Numbered from the stretch's first letter, positions 9,167 through 16,817 are shown. The stretch is DNA of 30,138 nucleotides from JAPLDP01 sp964628285 (GCA_964628285.1 CAZVNP010000040.1:1-30138), one strand, 5' to 3'. Notes: a model not told the origin generated them from the sequence alone. Made by a program: numbers and translations.

Positions 9167-9787
9167 TCATTTGAATGTCATTGTCAGTGATAATCCGGCG
9201 CCACCGGGTCTGGCGTACAGGTTGCTATGGTCAATATGAGGTTCGATATGCAGGGACAGGTTATCGCTGACGTCGAAATTCATCAGGTGAGCGTCCACCG
9301 AAGCATCAAGGATATTTAAAATGTACCATACACCGCATAATATCCATGATATTTCAAGATTTCGCTCATAGTAATCTTTACCCGACTTCAACTGGTCCAC
9401 CGAAGGATATTTGTAAATGTAAGGATTATCGATCGGCACGGTGTCGTTACTGACCTTCCAGATATAGGCCTCCTTGAACTTATGGTACTCGGTCGAATTC
9501 TGATTAATGAAATAGGCGAACACGCCAAAACCGGCATAAATGATGGGTATCTTCCAGTATTTCTTATTATAGACTTGTCCGAGACCCGGGATGACGGCAG
9601 AAAAAATGGAAGCTTTAGCGGGGGAATGCTTTCTGACATTGCTGGTGTCGCCTCTGTTGGTGAGAGTATCCTGTGCCTGGACGGCCTGCCACATAACCGT
9701 TATCGTCAGGCACAACAGCAGGAGCCGCCGGATATGGGATGAGTGCAGGAAATACAGAGCGTTATTTAGCGTCCGTCGCACGGTCAT
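9167..9787 (-). CDS. DUF5683 domain membrane or secreted protein
   Basis: A protein of 206 residues with a hydrophobic N-terminal signal at about 18-38, ending WQAVQAQ. The central part carries the motif AVIPGLGQVYNKKYWKIPIIYAGFG, characteristic of DUF5683. A helix (IIYAGFGVFAYFI) follows, then NSTEYHKFKEAYIWK and a second hydrophobic segment near ISWILCGVWYILNILDASVDAHL. The function is unknown; the GLGQxYNxxYWK motif is shared with small membrane proteins such as TM2-like families. Its ATG begins directly after the parB stop codon, with no intervening base, so translation is very likely coupled. The order parA-parB-DUF5683-lepB is common in Bacteroidetes (from memory). Confidence 0.85.
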   Translation of the reverse strand: MTVRRTLNNALYFLHSSHIRRLLLLCLTITVMWQAVQAQDTLTNRGDTSNVRKHSPAKASIFSAVIPGLGQVYNKKYWKIPIIYAGFGVFAYFINQNSTEYHKFKEAYIWKVSNDTVPIDNPYIYKYPSVDQLKSGKDYYERNLEISWILCGVWYILNILDASVDAHLMNFDVSDNLSLHIEPHIDHSNLYARPGGAGLSLTMTFK

Positions 9788-10678
9788 TCATTTGTTTTGG
9801 AGGAGAGCGTATATCCTCGACAGCTCGGCATCGCTTTTAAAAGGGATAACGATAGTCCCCCTGCCTTTATTATTTCTTTTGATTTCCACCGCTGTAGCGA
9901 GTTTTTCCGACAACTCCTGTCTCATCTCACGAAATATGAGAGGCAGGGGCTCGGGTGTTTTCCTGATCTTGTGCAGCGGTTGCCTGTCGAGGTTGCGCAC
10001 GATACGTTCGACCTCACGCACAGGGAGGTCTTTCTCGAGGATGGCTTTCAGGATGTAAAGCTGACTTTCGGTGTCCTCAATGTTGATAAGTGCGCGCGCA
10101 TGACCCATGGTGATCCGCTCGTCCCTCAGGGCCACTTGTATCTCAGCCGGCAACTTGAGAAGACGGATATAATTGGTGATGGTCGTGCGTTTCTTACCCA
10201 CCCTCTCGCTGAGCTGTTCCTGGGTGAGGTTGCATTCTTCTATCAGGCGCTGGAAAGCGAAGGCTATCTCGAGGGGGTTCAGGTCTTTGCGTTGTATGTT
10301 CTCCACCAGTGCCATCTCCAGCATCTGATGGTCGTTGGCGACACGTATATACGACGGTATCTCCGTCACGCCTGCCATGATAGCGGCACGTAGCCTGCGC
10401 TCACCCGAGATGAGCTGATACCTGTCATAACCCAGCTTGCGGATGGTGATGGGTTGTATGATGCCCTGTTCACGGATGGAGGCGGCGAGATCTTCCAGCG
10501 ATGCCTCCTCGTAACGGTTGCGGGGCTGAAAAGGATTGGCCTCGATGACACTCACAGGGATGGTGGCAATGGCGCCGACCACATAGTTGCCGGAAATGTC
10601 CCTGGAGGTGATATCGGTGTCGGGACTTTCCAATAAAGCACTTAACCCCCTTCCCAGGGCTTTCTTTTTTTCTTTCAT
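9788..10678 (-). CDS. parB: Chromosome partitioning protein ParB (CTPase, parS-binding)
   Basis: A 296-residue cytosolic DNA clamp that loads at parS sites near the origin and spreads with CTP. The ParB/sulfiredoxin-like N-terminal domain has the NPFQPR box at 48-53, the CTP-binding GERRLRA box at 92-98 and ENIQRKDLNP at 126-135. The helix-turn-helix lies at about 151-173 (LTQEQLSERVGKKRTTITNYIRL). The C-terminal dimerisation segment is basic, ending SDAELSRIYALLQ. The N-terminal KKKALGRGLSALL is the usual ParA-stimulating tail. It overlaps parA by four bases (ATGA, 10675-10678). No parS-like palindrome was recognised in this window. Confidence 0.96.
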   Translation of the reverse strand: MKEKKKALGRGLSALLESPDTDITSRDISGNYVVGAIATIPVSVIEANPFQPRNRYEEASLEDLAASIREQGIIQPITIRKLGYDRYQLISGERRLRAAIMAGVTEIPSYIRVANDHQMLEMALVENIQRKDLNPLEIAFAFQRLIEECNLTQEQLSERVGKKRTTITNYIRLLKLPAEIQVALRDERITMGHARALINIEDTESQLYILKAILEKDLPVREVERIVRNLDRQPLHKIRKTPEPLPLIFREMRQELSEKLATAVEIKRNNKGRGTIVIPFKSDAELSRIYALLQNK

Positions 10679-11481
10679 TCCGATTGTCTTATATGTTGTG
10701 TTATATTGCTTTTCACCAGGTTGTTTTTCTGCAGTATCTCCCTGGCAAGGTTAAGGTAATTAATGGCTCCGGTGCTGCCGGCATCATGCATGATGATGGT
10801 CTCACCAAAGCTTGGGGCTTCGCCCAGACGTGTGTTCCTGTTGATGATGGTCTCGAAAACCATTTGCTGGAAATGTGTTTTGACCTCTTCCACCACCTGA
10901 TTGGCAAGCCGCAAACGGCTGTCGTACATGGTCAGCAGAATGCCTTCAATGTCTAATCCCGGATTTAAGCGCAACTGGACAATCTTGATGGTGTTGAGCA
11001 GCTTGCCTAAACCCTCCAGGGCGAAGTATTCACATTGCACCGGGATAATGACGGAGTTGGCCGCAGTGAGCGCATTGATGGTGATAAGACCCAGTGAGGG
11101 CGAACAATCGATAATGACAAAATCATATGATGTCCTTATCTTATTGATGACGCGCAACATCATCTTCTCACGGTTAGGCAGGCTGATTATCTCGATCTCG
11201 GCACCGACAAGGTCAATGTGAGCAGGTAGTAGATCCATGTTGGGCGTGGATGTATTCAGAATGATGCCCTGGGGTTCCACATCATCAATGATGCATTCGT
11301 AGATGCTTGTTTTGATGTTCCTGGGGTTGAAGCCCACGCCTGACGTGGCGTTGGCCTGGGGATCGGCGTCGATGAGCAGAACACGATATTCCAGGACAGC
11401 CAGACTCGCACTCAGATTGATGGCCGTAGTGGTCTTACCGACACCTCCTTTCTGATTGGCAATAGTAATGACCTTTCCCAT
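10675..11481 (-). CDS. parA: Chromosome partitioning ATPase ParA (Soj)
   Basis: A 268-residue ParA/MinD-family ATPase that binds nucleoid DNA as an ATP dimer and drives segregation of ParB-parS complexes. The deviant Walker A NQKGGVGKTTTAIN sits at 8-21 with both signature lysines, followed by DADPQANATSG at about 38-48 and the Walker B region DFVIIDCSPSLGLIT near 125. There is no N-terminal helix-turn-helix, so this is the short chromosomal Soj type rather than a plasmid P1-type ParA. It is the first gene after the DUF3276 terminator and is followed, with a four-base overlap, by parB. Confidence 0.96.
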   Translation of the reverse strand: MGKVITIANQKGGVGKTTTAINLSASLAVLEYRVLLIDADPQANATSGVGFNPRNIKTSIYECIIDDVEPQGIILNTSTPNMDLLPAHIDLVGAEIEIISLPNREKMMLRVINKIRTSYDFVIIDCSPSLGLITINALTAANSVIIPVQCEYFALEGLGKLLNTIKIVQLRLNPGLDIEGILLTMYDSRLRLANQVVEEVKTHFQQMVFETIINRNTRLGEAPSFGETIIMHDAGSTGAINYLNLAREILQKNNLVKSNITQHIRQSE

Positions 11482-11507
11482 AAATTATGCGATGGTTGAA
11501 GAGGATG

Positions 11508-11515
11508 TAAAAATA
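11508..11515 (-). promoter_or_regulatory. Candidate -7 box of the parA operon
   Basis: Minus-strand TATTTTTA (11515-11508) matches TAnnTTTG at seven of eight defined or free positions, 26 bases before the parA ATG. Because a strong terminator lies immediately upstream (11519-11544), parA needs its own promoter in this short gap. The -33 region would fall inside the terminator hairpin and shows no TTTG. Confidence 0.3.
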
Positions 11516-11518
11516 ACG

Positions 11519-11544
11519 AAAAAAGCTGTCCTCGCAGACAGCTT
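11519..11544 (-). terminator. Rho-independent terminator of the DUF3276 gene
   Basis: On the minus strand AAGCTGTC, a six-base loop (TGCGAG) and GACAGCTT form a perfect eight-base-pair stem, followed by a run of T. It starts 23 bases after the stop codon of the DUF3276 gene and ends 38 bases before the parA start, so it separates these two transcription units. Confidence 0.88.
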
Positions 11545-11566
11545 CCAATAAATGTTATGAACACCG

Positions 11567-11968
11567 TCATTTGCCCGGCTCCTCAGGCTCGGAGTCAAGA
11601 TCATCGAATTCAACGTGTGTGTGTTTTTTGCTCAGTTCATCAATCGATTTGTCTTCCAACGATTCTTCCCCTGCGGTGGTGATATTCTCTGCCACCTCCT
11701 CACGCGCTTTGCCGGTATCAATAAAACCAATCACATCATTCAGACCGTTGAGAAATTTTTCAAAGTCTTCCTTATATAAAAATAATTTATGTTTCTCATA
11801 AAAGAATGTGCCCTGGTCATTATTGAATTTTCGTTTACTCTCGGTGATGGTGATATAGTACTCATTCGAACGTGTTGCCTTGACATCAAAAAAATAGGTT
11901 CTTTTTCCCGCCCTGACAGCCTTCGAAAAAATTTCATCCTTTCTTTCTTTGTTTTCCATCTCTTCCAT
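11567..11968 (-). CDS. PUR-family DNA/RNA-binding protein (DUF3276)
   Basis: A 133-residue protein with a single PUR-alpha-like repeat. The core is IFSKAVRAGKRTYFFDVKAT, EYYITITESKRKF, FFYEKHKLFLYKEDFEKFLNGL, the pattern of bacterial DUF3276 proteins such as Borrelia BpuR. These bind single-stranded DNA and RNA and can act as regulators. The tail from about residue 92 is acidic and low in complexity (EEVAENITTAGEESLEDKS). The start is ATG at 11968; an internal ATG (MENKERK) three codons later is possible. It is transcribed divergently from nusB and followed by its own terminator, so it appears monocistronic. Its targets in this organism are unknown. Confidence 0.9.
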   Translation of the reverse strand: MEEMENKERKDEIFSKAVRAGKRTYFFDVKATRSNEYYITITESKRKFNNDQGTFFYEKHKLFLYKEDFEKFLNGLNDVIGFIDTGKAREEVAENITTAGEESLEDKSIDELSKKHTHVEFDDLDSEPEEPGK

Positions 11969-11994
11969 GATAGGTTATATTAGGTTTGATAAGG

Positions 11995-12024
11995 CAAAGT
12001 TAATTAATATTATTAAAAATCAAT
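11995..12024 (-). promoter_or_regulatory. Candidate promoter of the DUF3276 gene
   Basis: Minus-strand TAACTTTG (12002-11995) is a perfect match to the -7 box TAnnTTTG. ATTG at 12024-12021, 18 bases upstream, is a three-of-four match to the -33 TTTG. This would place transcription start roughly 20 bases before the ATG at 11968. Confidence 0.55.
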
Positions 12025-12110
12025 ACTACCATAAGCATTTTTATAGGGATGGCCTATTTTGAATGTGACCGACTTCAGATAAAAAACAAAATCATGCGTC
12101 TTTGACATCC

Positions 12111-12144
12111 TTTGAAGTTTGCTTTGGAAAATTATATAATTTTA
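12111..12144 (+). promoter_or_regulatory. Candidate nusB operon promoter
   Basis: TTTG at 12111-12114 and TAATTTTA at 12137-12144 (one mismatch to TAnnTTTG) are separated by 22 bases. The start codon at 12189 follows 44 bases later. The position inside the reading frame that opens at TTG 12102 supports the shorter nusB start. Confidence 0.35.
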
Positions 12145-12188
12145 CCGCCGGTAAGGATATTGATTTGTTTGATTCAGTTCATTATTTT

Positions 12189-13142
12189 ATGTTAAGCCGA
12201 AGGCTGCTCCGCATCAAAGTCATGCAATCATTGTATGCCCGCAATCAGTCGGAACAGGCTGACCTGGCCGGCGGTGAAAAGGAGCTGATCAGAAGCATCG
12301 GCAAGCTCCACGATCTGTTTATTTACCAGCTTTCCTTTCTTGCCGGCATCTTCGTTTTTGCACGTAAAAGGATAGAAGATGGCAAATTAAAGCTGTTACC
12401 CACTTACGAAGACCTTCATCCCAACACGAAATTTATTGACAACCTCCTTATCGGTAAAATACTGATGAACAGGGACTATCAGCGGCAGGAGGATAAACTG
12501 AAAATATCATGGAAAGAACAGGAAGAGATGTTGAGAAGGATATATAACGGTTTCCGTGCCGGTGAAGAATACCGTGCTTACATGGCTGTTGATGGCAGCG
12601 ACTTCGTACGTGACAAGGATATCGTTATCGCTCTGTTTAAAAATTATATCGCTCCTGACGTGATACTGCAAAGTTATTATGAAGAAGAGAACATTTATTG
12701 GGCTAATGATTATCCTGTGGTGAACCTCTTTGTGCTAAAATGCCTGAAAGCCATCGGTGATGACTGGGATGAAAGTGCATTGTTGCCTGATTTCAGTGAG
12801 GAGCAGGGTTTCGATGAATCGCTTGACTTTGCCCTGGAGCTATACCGCTCCACCATACGCAAGGGACCTGAATATGAAAAGATGATCTCGGCCAAGACGC
12901 TGAACTGGGACATGGATCGCATCGCTCATGTTGATATGATCCTTCTGAAGATGGCCGTGGCCGAGATACTGGAATTCAGCTCCATTCCCGTTAAGGTGTC
13001 ATTTAACGAATACATCGAGATCGCCAAGGAATACAGCACACCCAAAAGCAAGATCTTTATCAACGGGGTCCTCGATAAACTCATCGCCGAATTGCGTGGC
13101 AAGAACATGATAAATAAAAAAGGGAGAGGCCTCGTGGAATGA
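12189..13142 (+). CDS. nusB: Transcription antitermination factor NusB (long Bacteroidetes form)
   Basis: A protein of 317 residues. The N-terminus MLSRRLLRIKVMQSLYA matches the RNA-binding start of NusB. The C-terminal part (about 210-310: YEKMISAKTLNWDMDRIAHVDMILLKMAVAEIL, then VSFNEYIEIAKEYSTPKSKIFINGVLDKL) is the classical helical NusB fold, which acts with NusE (S10) at boxA of rRNA operons. The middle, about 40-200, is an insertion absent from the 139-residue E. coli protein but usual in Bacteroidetes. The frame is open upstream to a TTG at 12102, but that would add 29 unrelated residues across a likely promoter, so ATG 12189 is chosen. It heads a codirectional run through coaE. Confidence 0.93.
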   Translation: MLSRRLLRIKVMQSLYARNQSEQADLAGGEKELIRSIGKLHDLFIYQLSFLAGIFVFARKRIEDGKLKLLPTYEDLHPNTKFIDNLLIGKILMNRDYQRQEDKLKISWKEQEEMLRRIYNGFRAGEEYRAYMAVDGSDFVRDKDIVIALFKNYIAPDVILQSYYEEENIYWANDYPVVNLFVLKCLKAIGDDWDESALLPDFSEEQGFDESLDFALELYRSTIRKGPEYEKMISAKTLNWDMDRIAHVDMILLKMAVAEILEFSSIPVKVSFNEYIEIAKEYSTPKSKIFINGVLDKLIAELRGKNMINKKGRGLVE

Positions 13143-13197
13143 GACCCGAATTATGCTCTTTTTACCATCTTATGTCATGTAATCTGTCATAATTTCA

Positions 13198-13205
13198 TAC
13201 TTTTG
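13198..13205 (+). promoter_or_regulatory. Candidate -7 box upstream of the DUF1573 gene
   Basis: TACTTTTG is a perfect match to TAnnTTTG and lies 19 bases before the ATG at 13225, so the leader would be about 10-13 bases. No good -33 TTTG is seen at 19-21 bases; the nearest relative is TATG at 13171. The gap between nusB and this gene (82 bases) leaves room for a separate promoter. Confidence 0.5.
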
Positions 13206-13224
13206 CATTCTTAAATCCGCCGGA

Positions 13225-13698
13225 ATGAGACCTCTGTTTTCAGCCTGTTACATCTTTTGCCTTATGGCCCTGGTCATTACGGCCGGTTGCAGTCAGGGGC
13301 ATCGGAAAGGGGAATTACCTGCCGGCATCGTCAACAATCCCAATACCGCCTCGCATGAAATCAACACCGGCAATTTGCCCGTGATCACTTTCAGCAGCGA
13401 TGTGCATGACTTCGGCAAGGTCATCGAAGGAGAGGTGGTGTCCTATTCCTTTAAATTAACCAATACAGGAAAATCGGACCTGCTCATTACCTCCGTCAGC
13501 ACCTCCTGCGGCTGCACTGCTTCCAAATACCCCAAAGATCCCATCGCACCCGGGCATCAGGGTTATCTGGAAGTGACCTTCGACAGCGAGGGCAGGAGCG
13601 GGTTCCAGCATAAAACCGTTACCGTGCTGGCCAACACACAACCCAATACGACCACGGTTTCTATTAAAGCACAGGTCATATCACCTGACCAAAATTGA
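13225..13698 (+). CDS. DUF1573 lipoprotein
   Basis: A 157-residue exported protein with a lipoprotein-like signal: hydrophobic segment to about residue 20, then TAGC with Cys22 as probable lipidation site. The mature part is one DUF1573 domain, an immunoglobulin-like fold, with the typical F-G-x-V-x-E-G-x-x-V-x-Y-x-F-x-x-x-N-x-G start (HDFGKVIEGEVVSYSFKLTN). SCGCTASKYPKDPIAPG and a final strand with VSIKAQV follow. The paired cysteines in SCGC are conserved in the family. The role is unknown. It sits between nusB and yajC, a position that recurs across Bacteroidetes (from memory). Confidence 0.92.
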   Translation: MRPLFSACYIFCLMALVITAGCSQGHRKGELPAGIVNNPNTASHEINTGNLPVITFSSDVHDFGKVIEGEVVSYSFKLTNTGKSDLLITSVSTSCGCTASKYPKDPIAPGHQGYLEVTFDSEGRSGFQHKTVTVLANTQPNTTTVSIKAQVISPDQN

Positions 13699-13732
13699 TA
13701 ACTCAATATTTATTCACTTAAATCCTTAAACT

Positions 13733-14065
13733 ATGAACCATTTATTGAACGTCATCCTGATGACGCAACAGCAGGGGCAGGGAACGGGAAAAGGAGGCTA
13801 CAGCTCACTTATATTTCTGGCCCTGATCATTGTCGTCTTCTATCTCTTTTTCATAAGGCCACAGATGAAGAAAACCAAAGAACAGAAGAAATTCAGGGAA
13901 GCCCTGAAGAAAGGCGACCGTGTGGTGACCATCGGAGGCATCCATGGTAAGATCGTCGAGGTGCGGGAGACGACTTTCATTATTGAAGCCGAAGGCACAC
14001 GTCTGAAGATCGAAAAAACGGCCGTAGCCTCCGGCGAAACCGGGCAGGCCGAGGAGACCAAGTAA
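13733..14065 (+). CDS. yajC: Sec translocon accessory subunit YajC
   Basis: A 110-residue single-span membrane protein that associates with SecDF in the Sec translocon. A short glutamine- and glycine-rich N-terminus is followed by one helix (SLIFLALIIVVFYLFFI, about 25-41), the family motif FIRPQMKK, and a cytosolic domain with ALKKGDRVVTIGGIHGKIVEV and FIIEAEGTRLKIEKTAV. Length and layout are normal. It starts 34 bases after the DUF1573 gene and is followed after 45 bases by the YbbR-like gene, so cotranscription is likely. Confidence 0.96.
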   Translation: MNHLLNVILMTQQQGQGTGKGGYSSLIFLALIIVVFYLFFIRPQMKKTKEQKKFREALKKGDRVVTIGGIHGKIVEVRETTFIIEAEGTRLKIEKTAVASGETGQAEETK

Positions 14066-14110
14066 ATCGTTTTTTCTGTTCATCCATAATATGAATCATA
14101 TCACGGTTGA

Positions 14111-14668
14111 ATGACCGGAATCCACAATAAATTCAAGAATTTCTTCGCCTCCAGATTCAGACGGCAGTTTTCGGTGTTCCTGATCTGCCTGGTGATCGCC
14201 GTGGTGCTGTGGTTCCTTCTCATGGTGCCAAACCAGAAGTCGCAACCCATCAAATACCCTATCGCGTTCACACACATCCCGGCAGGTAAAGTCCTGGTCA
14301 GTGTTTCCGAAAATTACCTTTACCTGAAATTTAACACACCCCATTTCAAGGTGATCAATGAAAAGTCCCTCCGGCGCTCCGTGCCGCTGAACGTCGACCT
14401 GTCGATCCTTAAGCTGAACCGCGTTGACGGTCATTATGAGTCGTCGTTGCCTACCGCTGAGCTGGTTACAATAATCAACGCCCAGTTTGGTACAGGGAAA
14501 CAGATCACCGTCACCTATCCCGATACGTTGTTTTTTATTTTCAGGGACACCACACCTGAGAAAAAAACGGCTCCCCTTTCAGAGTTATCTCCCGGGGGAT
14601 CACCATTTCGTGAAATGGCAAATGTTACTGACCTTGATCTCCTGAAAAAGGCCATAAAAAATGATTAA
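14111..14668 (+). CDS. YbbR/CdaR-like membrane protein
   Basis: A 185-residue protein with one N-terminal membrane helix (VFLICLVIAVVLWFLLMV, about 22-39) preceded by basic residues. An extracytoplasmic YbbR-like domain follows (YPIAFTHIPAGKVLVSVSENYLYLKF..., RSVPLNVDLSILKL). In Firmicutes, YbbR-domain proteins (CdaR) regulate the diadenylate cyclase CdaA. No cyclase gene is seen here, so that role should not be assumed. It has a single recognisable repeat, fewer than CdaR. The 3' end overlaps coaE by eight bases, indicating translational coupling. The order yajC-ybbR-coaE is conserved in Bacteroidetes (from memory). Confidence 0.82.
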   Translation: MTGIHNKFKNFFASRFRRQFSVFLICLVIAVVLWFLLMVPNQKSQPIKYPIAFTHIPAGKVLVSVSENYLYLKFNTPHFKVINEKSLRRSVPLNVDLSILKLNRVDGHYESSLPTAELVTIINAQFGTGKQITVTYPDTLFFIFRDTTPEKKTAPLSELSPGGSPFREMANVTDLDLLKKAIKND

Positions 14669-15278
14669 GGTCGGACTAACGGGAAATATTGGAAGTGGTA
14701 AGACCCTTGTTGCCGGGTTGTTTTCTGCACTGGAAGTGCCTCTGTATCATGCCGACGTTGAAGCCAAACGTTTTTTTCATGACGGGGAAGTCATAGCTGC
14801 CATCGTCAAAGCTTTCGGTCAGAGGGTTCTGGATGAAGACAACAGCATTTCAACGCGGCGGCTGGGTCATCTGGTCTTTAATGATGCTGAGGCCCTTACA
14901 AAATTGAATGCCCTGATACATCCACGGGTGTGGGATCATTTCAGGAAATGGATCCTCACGGTAGGATATGTGCCATACATCATCTTTGAATCGGCCATAC
15001 TGTTTGAAAGCGGTTTCTACCGTGATTTCGACAAGATCATCACCGTCGCTGCACCCGAGAAATTGCGTATCAGACGGGTGATGGAGCGCGACTGTATGAG
15101 CCGCCGCGAAGTGACCGACAGGATCAGGAATCAGTGGAGCGAGGCAGAGAAAGTCAAAAGAGCCGATTTCGTGATCCGCAACGATGAAAAACATGCCTTA
15201 CTGCCTCAGGTCGCCCGAATTCACGATGACTTAATGCAGGTATCCGGTAGTGGAAAGAAGTCGGTTGAGGCATCGTAA
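14661..15278 (+). CDS. coaE: Dephospho-CoA kinase
   Basis: A 205-residue cytosolic P-loop kinase that phosphorylates the 3'-hydroxyl of dephospho-CoA, the final step of coenzyme A synthesis. The Walker A GLTGNIGSGKT covers residues 5-15. The CoaE markers YHADVEAKR (substrate-binding Asp), LNALIHPRVWDHF, ESAILFESGFYRDFDKIITV and the lid region RRVMERDCMSRREVTDRIRNQW follow. DFVIRND near the C-terminus is the usual ending. The length is normal. It starts eight bases inside the ybbR-like gene and is 37 bases from the next small gene. Confidence 0.96.
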   Translation: MIKVGLTGNIGSGKTLVAGLFSALEVPLYHADVEAKRFFHDGEVIAAIVKAFGQRVLDEDNSISTRRLGHLVFNDAEALTKLNALIHPRVWDHFRKWILTVGYVPYIIFESAILFESGFYRDFDKIITVAAPEKLRIRRVMERDCMSRREVTDRIRNQWSEAEKVKRADFVIRNDEKHALLPQVARIHDDLMQVSGSGKKSVEAS

Positions 15279-15315
15279 AACTTTATAAATTAACAATTAA
15301 ATAACGGTTAATGCA

Positions 15316-15852
15316 ATGGAAGATTTAACATTGGGTATCGGTTCGCGGGTGGTGCATCCTGAGTTCGGCCCTGGTGTCGTCATACAGGTCTATTCCGATG
15401 CTTACGATATCACTTTCTTTGACCATGGCACAAAACAGATTCTGAAAAGTTACAGCGGCATGAACGTGAAGGATTTTGTGAGCCAGGAGAACGACCTGCT
15501 GAGCTATGAGAAGGTGGAAAAACGCATCGTTAACATCATCCGACGTTTTTCCGACATGCAGGAAACGATACCAATGGCCAGGAAATGGACCGGCGGACGT
15601 CTGGTGCTGGAACCCGGCGACAAAAACGTCCTGGGCAAGGACATGCCCATCGATGCATTGTTCCACAAGATCGTCATGGTACGCGACCGCCTCCGCGTCA
15701 TGGAGCAGAAGATAAACAGCAGCGACCTGCCTGAAGTCGATAAGATCGAGCTGCAGCAGTATATCACCCGAATCTATGGAAGTCTGACTTCGTTCAATGT
15801 GCTCTTTGCTGAAAAGGAGGATTATTTCGTGGGGGAAAGGGGGAATAGATAG
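15316..15852 (+). CDS. Conserved small protein with UvrD/PcrA-C-terminal (Tudor-like) motif
   Basis: A soluble protein of 178 residues with no signal peptide or membrane segment. The N-terminus GSRVVHPEFGPGVVIQVYSDAYDITFFDHGTKQIL closely resembles the short Tudor/SH3-like domain at the C-terminus of UvrD/PcrA helicases and in CarD-like proteins, which contact RNA polymerase in those families. The rest is helical and charged (YEKVEKRIVNIIRRFSDM; ALFHKIVMVRDRLRVMEQKI), ending in a likely helix pair. I do not recognise a named function. It is the last gene in the nusB-coaE run, 37 bases after coaE, and faces the DedA gene across a tandem octamer repeat. An RNA-polymerase-binding role would be inference only. 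Confidence 0.75.
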   Translation: MEDLTLGIGSRVVHPEFGPGVVIQVYSDAYDITFFDHGTKQILKSYSGMNVKDFVSQENDLLSYEKVEKRIVNIIRRFSDMQETIPMARKWTGGRLVLEPGDKNVLGKDMPIDALFHKIVMVRDRLRVMEQKINSSDLPEVDKIELQQYITRIYGSLTSFNVLFAEKEDYFVGERGNR

Positions 15853-15882
15853 TTGCGGGTTGCAGATGCCTGAATACATTTA

Positions 15883-15946
15883 GACCAGCAAACCTGCCGA
15901 CCTGTAAACCCGCCGACCTGTAGACCTGAAGACCTGTAAACCTTTA
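15883..15946. repeat. Tandem octamer array, eight copies
   Basis: Eight consecutive 8-base units with consensus RACCTGYM: GACCAGCA, AACCTGCC, GACCTGTA, AACCCGCC, GACCTGTA, GACCTGAA, GACCTGTA and AACCTTTA. The array fills most of the 106-base gap between two convergent genes, 12 bases from the DedA stop. The units are contiguous without spacers, so this is not a CRISPR. Just upstream (15852-15865) is GTTGCGGGTTGCAG, the reverse complement of the CAACCCGCAAC element seen near 22929. Confidence 0.85.
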
Positions 15947-15958
15947 TCAGCCTGCCAT

Positions 15959-16540
15959 CTATTTCTCATCGACGGGATATGCTCCAGCCAGCGCTTTGGC
16001 GCGGCGTTTCTGAATAAGGATACGCACCAGGATAAAGGTGAGCCAGAGGCTGAAGACACTCAGAAAGACATAGAGCTCAATATGTTTGAATTCCTTCATG
16101 TTACCATTGAACAGGTTGCCGAAGAAATATCCCACGAAGCTCATGAGCGTCACCCACACGGTGGTCATAAAGATGCTGAAGACGGCAAACTTGGCAAACC
16201 TGATCCGGCTCATCCCTATCAACAACGGGGTGATGATTCTGAAACCATATAGGAAACGGTAACTCAACAGGATGAGGGTGGGGTATTTCTCAACGTAATA
16301 ATTTATCTTGTTTGAATGTTTCCGTAGTTTGGGACGTTTCTCCAGGACCTTACGGCCTTTCAGACGGCCCAGAAAGAAATAGAACCAGTCGGTGGTGATG
16401 GTGGCGATGATGCCCAGCATAACGACCAGGAAGATATTCAGATAACCTTCGTGCGCTGCAAAAGCAGATCCGATAATGACAATTTCTCCCTCCAGGCACA
16501 CGCCCGCCAGAATTCCTAAGTATATAAACAACATTTGCAT
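15959..16540 (-). CDS. DedA-family membrane protein
   Basis: A 193-residue integral membrane protein of the DedA/SNARE-associated (VTT) family. It shows the N-terminal FIYLGILAGVCLEGEIVIIGSAFAAHEGYL with the family glutamate, then an amphipathic re-entrant region. The central basic motif is YRFLYGFRIITPLLIGMSRI, and helices follow at VFSIFMTTVWVTLMSFVGYFFG and LYVFLSVFSLWLTFILVRILI. Family members are linked to proton-motive-force-dependent phospholipid or undecaprenyl-phosphate translocation. Which substrate applies here is unknown. The start is ATG at 16540; a second ATG at 16534 is possible. The gene stands alone, divergent from the PPK2 gene and convergent with the Tudor-like gene. Confidence 0.9.
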   Translation of the reverse strand: MQMLFIYLGILAGVCLEGEIVIIGSAFAAHEGYLNIFLVVMLGIIATITTDWFYFFLGRLKGRKVLEKRPKLRKHSNKINYYVEKYPTLILLSYRFLYGFRIITPLLIGMSRIRFAKFAVFSIFMTTVWVTLMSFVGYFFGNLFNGNMKEFKHIELYVFLSVFSLWLTFILVRILIQKRRAKALAGAYPVDEK

Positions 16541-16615
16541 CAGGATGGTTGATAATTTAAAACTCCAAACTTCAAAAATTGAATGTTATTGTAAACAGGT
16601 AAAATTTTTCGGCCG

Positions 16616-16623
16616 CAAAAATA
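16616..16623 (-). promoter_or_regulatory. Candidate -7 box of the DedA gene
   Basis: Minus-strand TATTTTTG (16623-16616) is a perfect TAnnTTTG match about 75 bases before the DedA start codon. No TTTG lies at the usual -33 distance, so support is partial. Confidence 0.4.
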
Positions 16624-16817
16624 ACAAAATATTATCACCGATGTTTTAAAACATTTCTATCCAGTTCATTCGCTAAGGGATGCGTTTAATTGTGTGTCAT
16701 GAATGATAAAAACAAAGCACAGAGCGGATTTGAAGAATGCACTATCCCGTTGTGAACAGGTTGAAAACGAAGGAAATGGCATTTAAATAAAATCATAAAA
16801 AATTATAAAAGATGACA

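Noticed and set aside
9788..11481. Expected parS sites near parAB
   Set aside because: No TGTTNCACGTGNAACA-like palindrome was recognised by eye in this window.
14111..14668. Assigning the YbbR-like protein as the cyclic-di-AMP regulator CdaR
   Set aside because: No diadenylate cyclase gene is adjacent, and only one YbbR-like domain is visible.
15883..15946. Regular short repeats that might suggest a CRISPR array
   Set aside because: The units are contiguous 8-mers with no spacers, and no cas genes are present.
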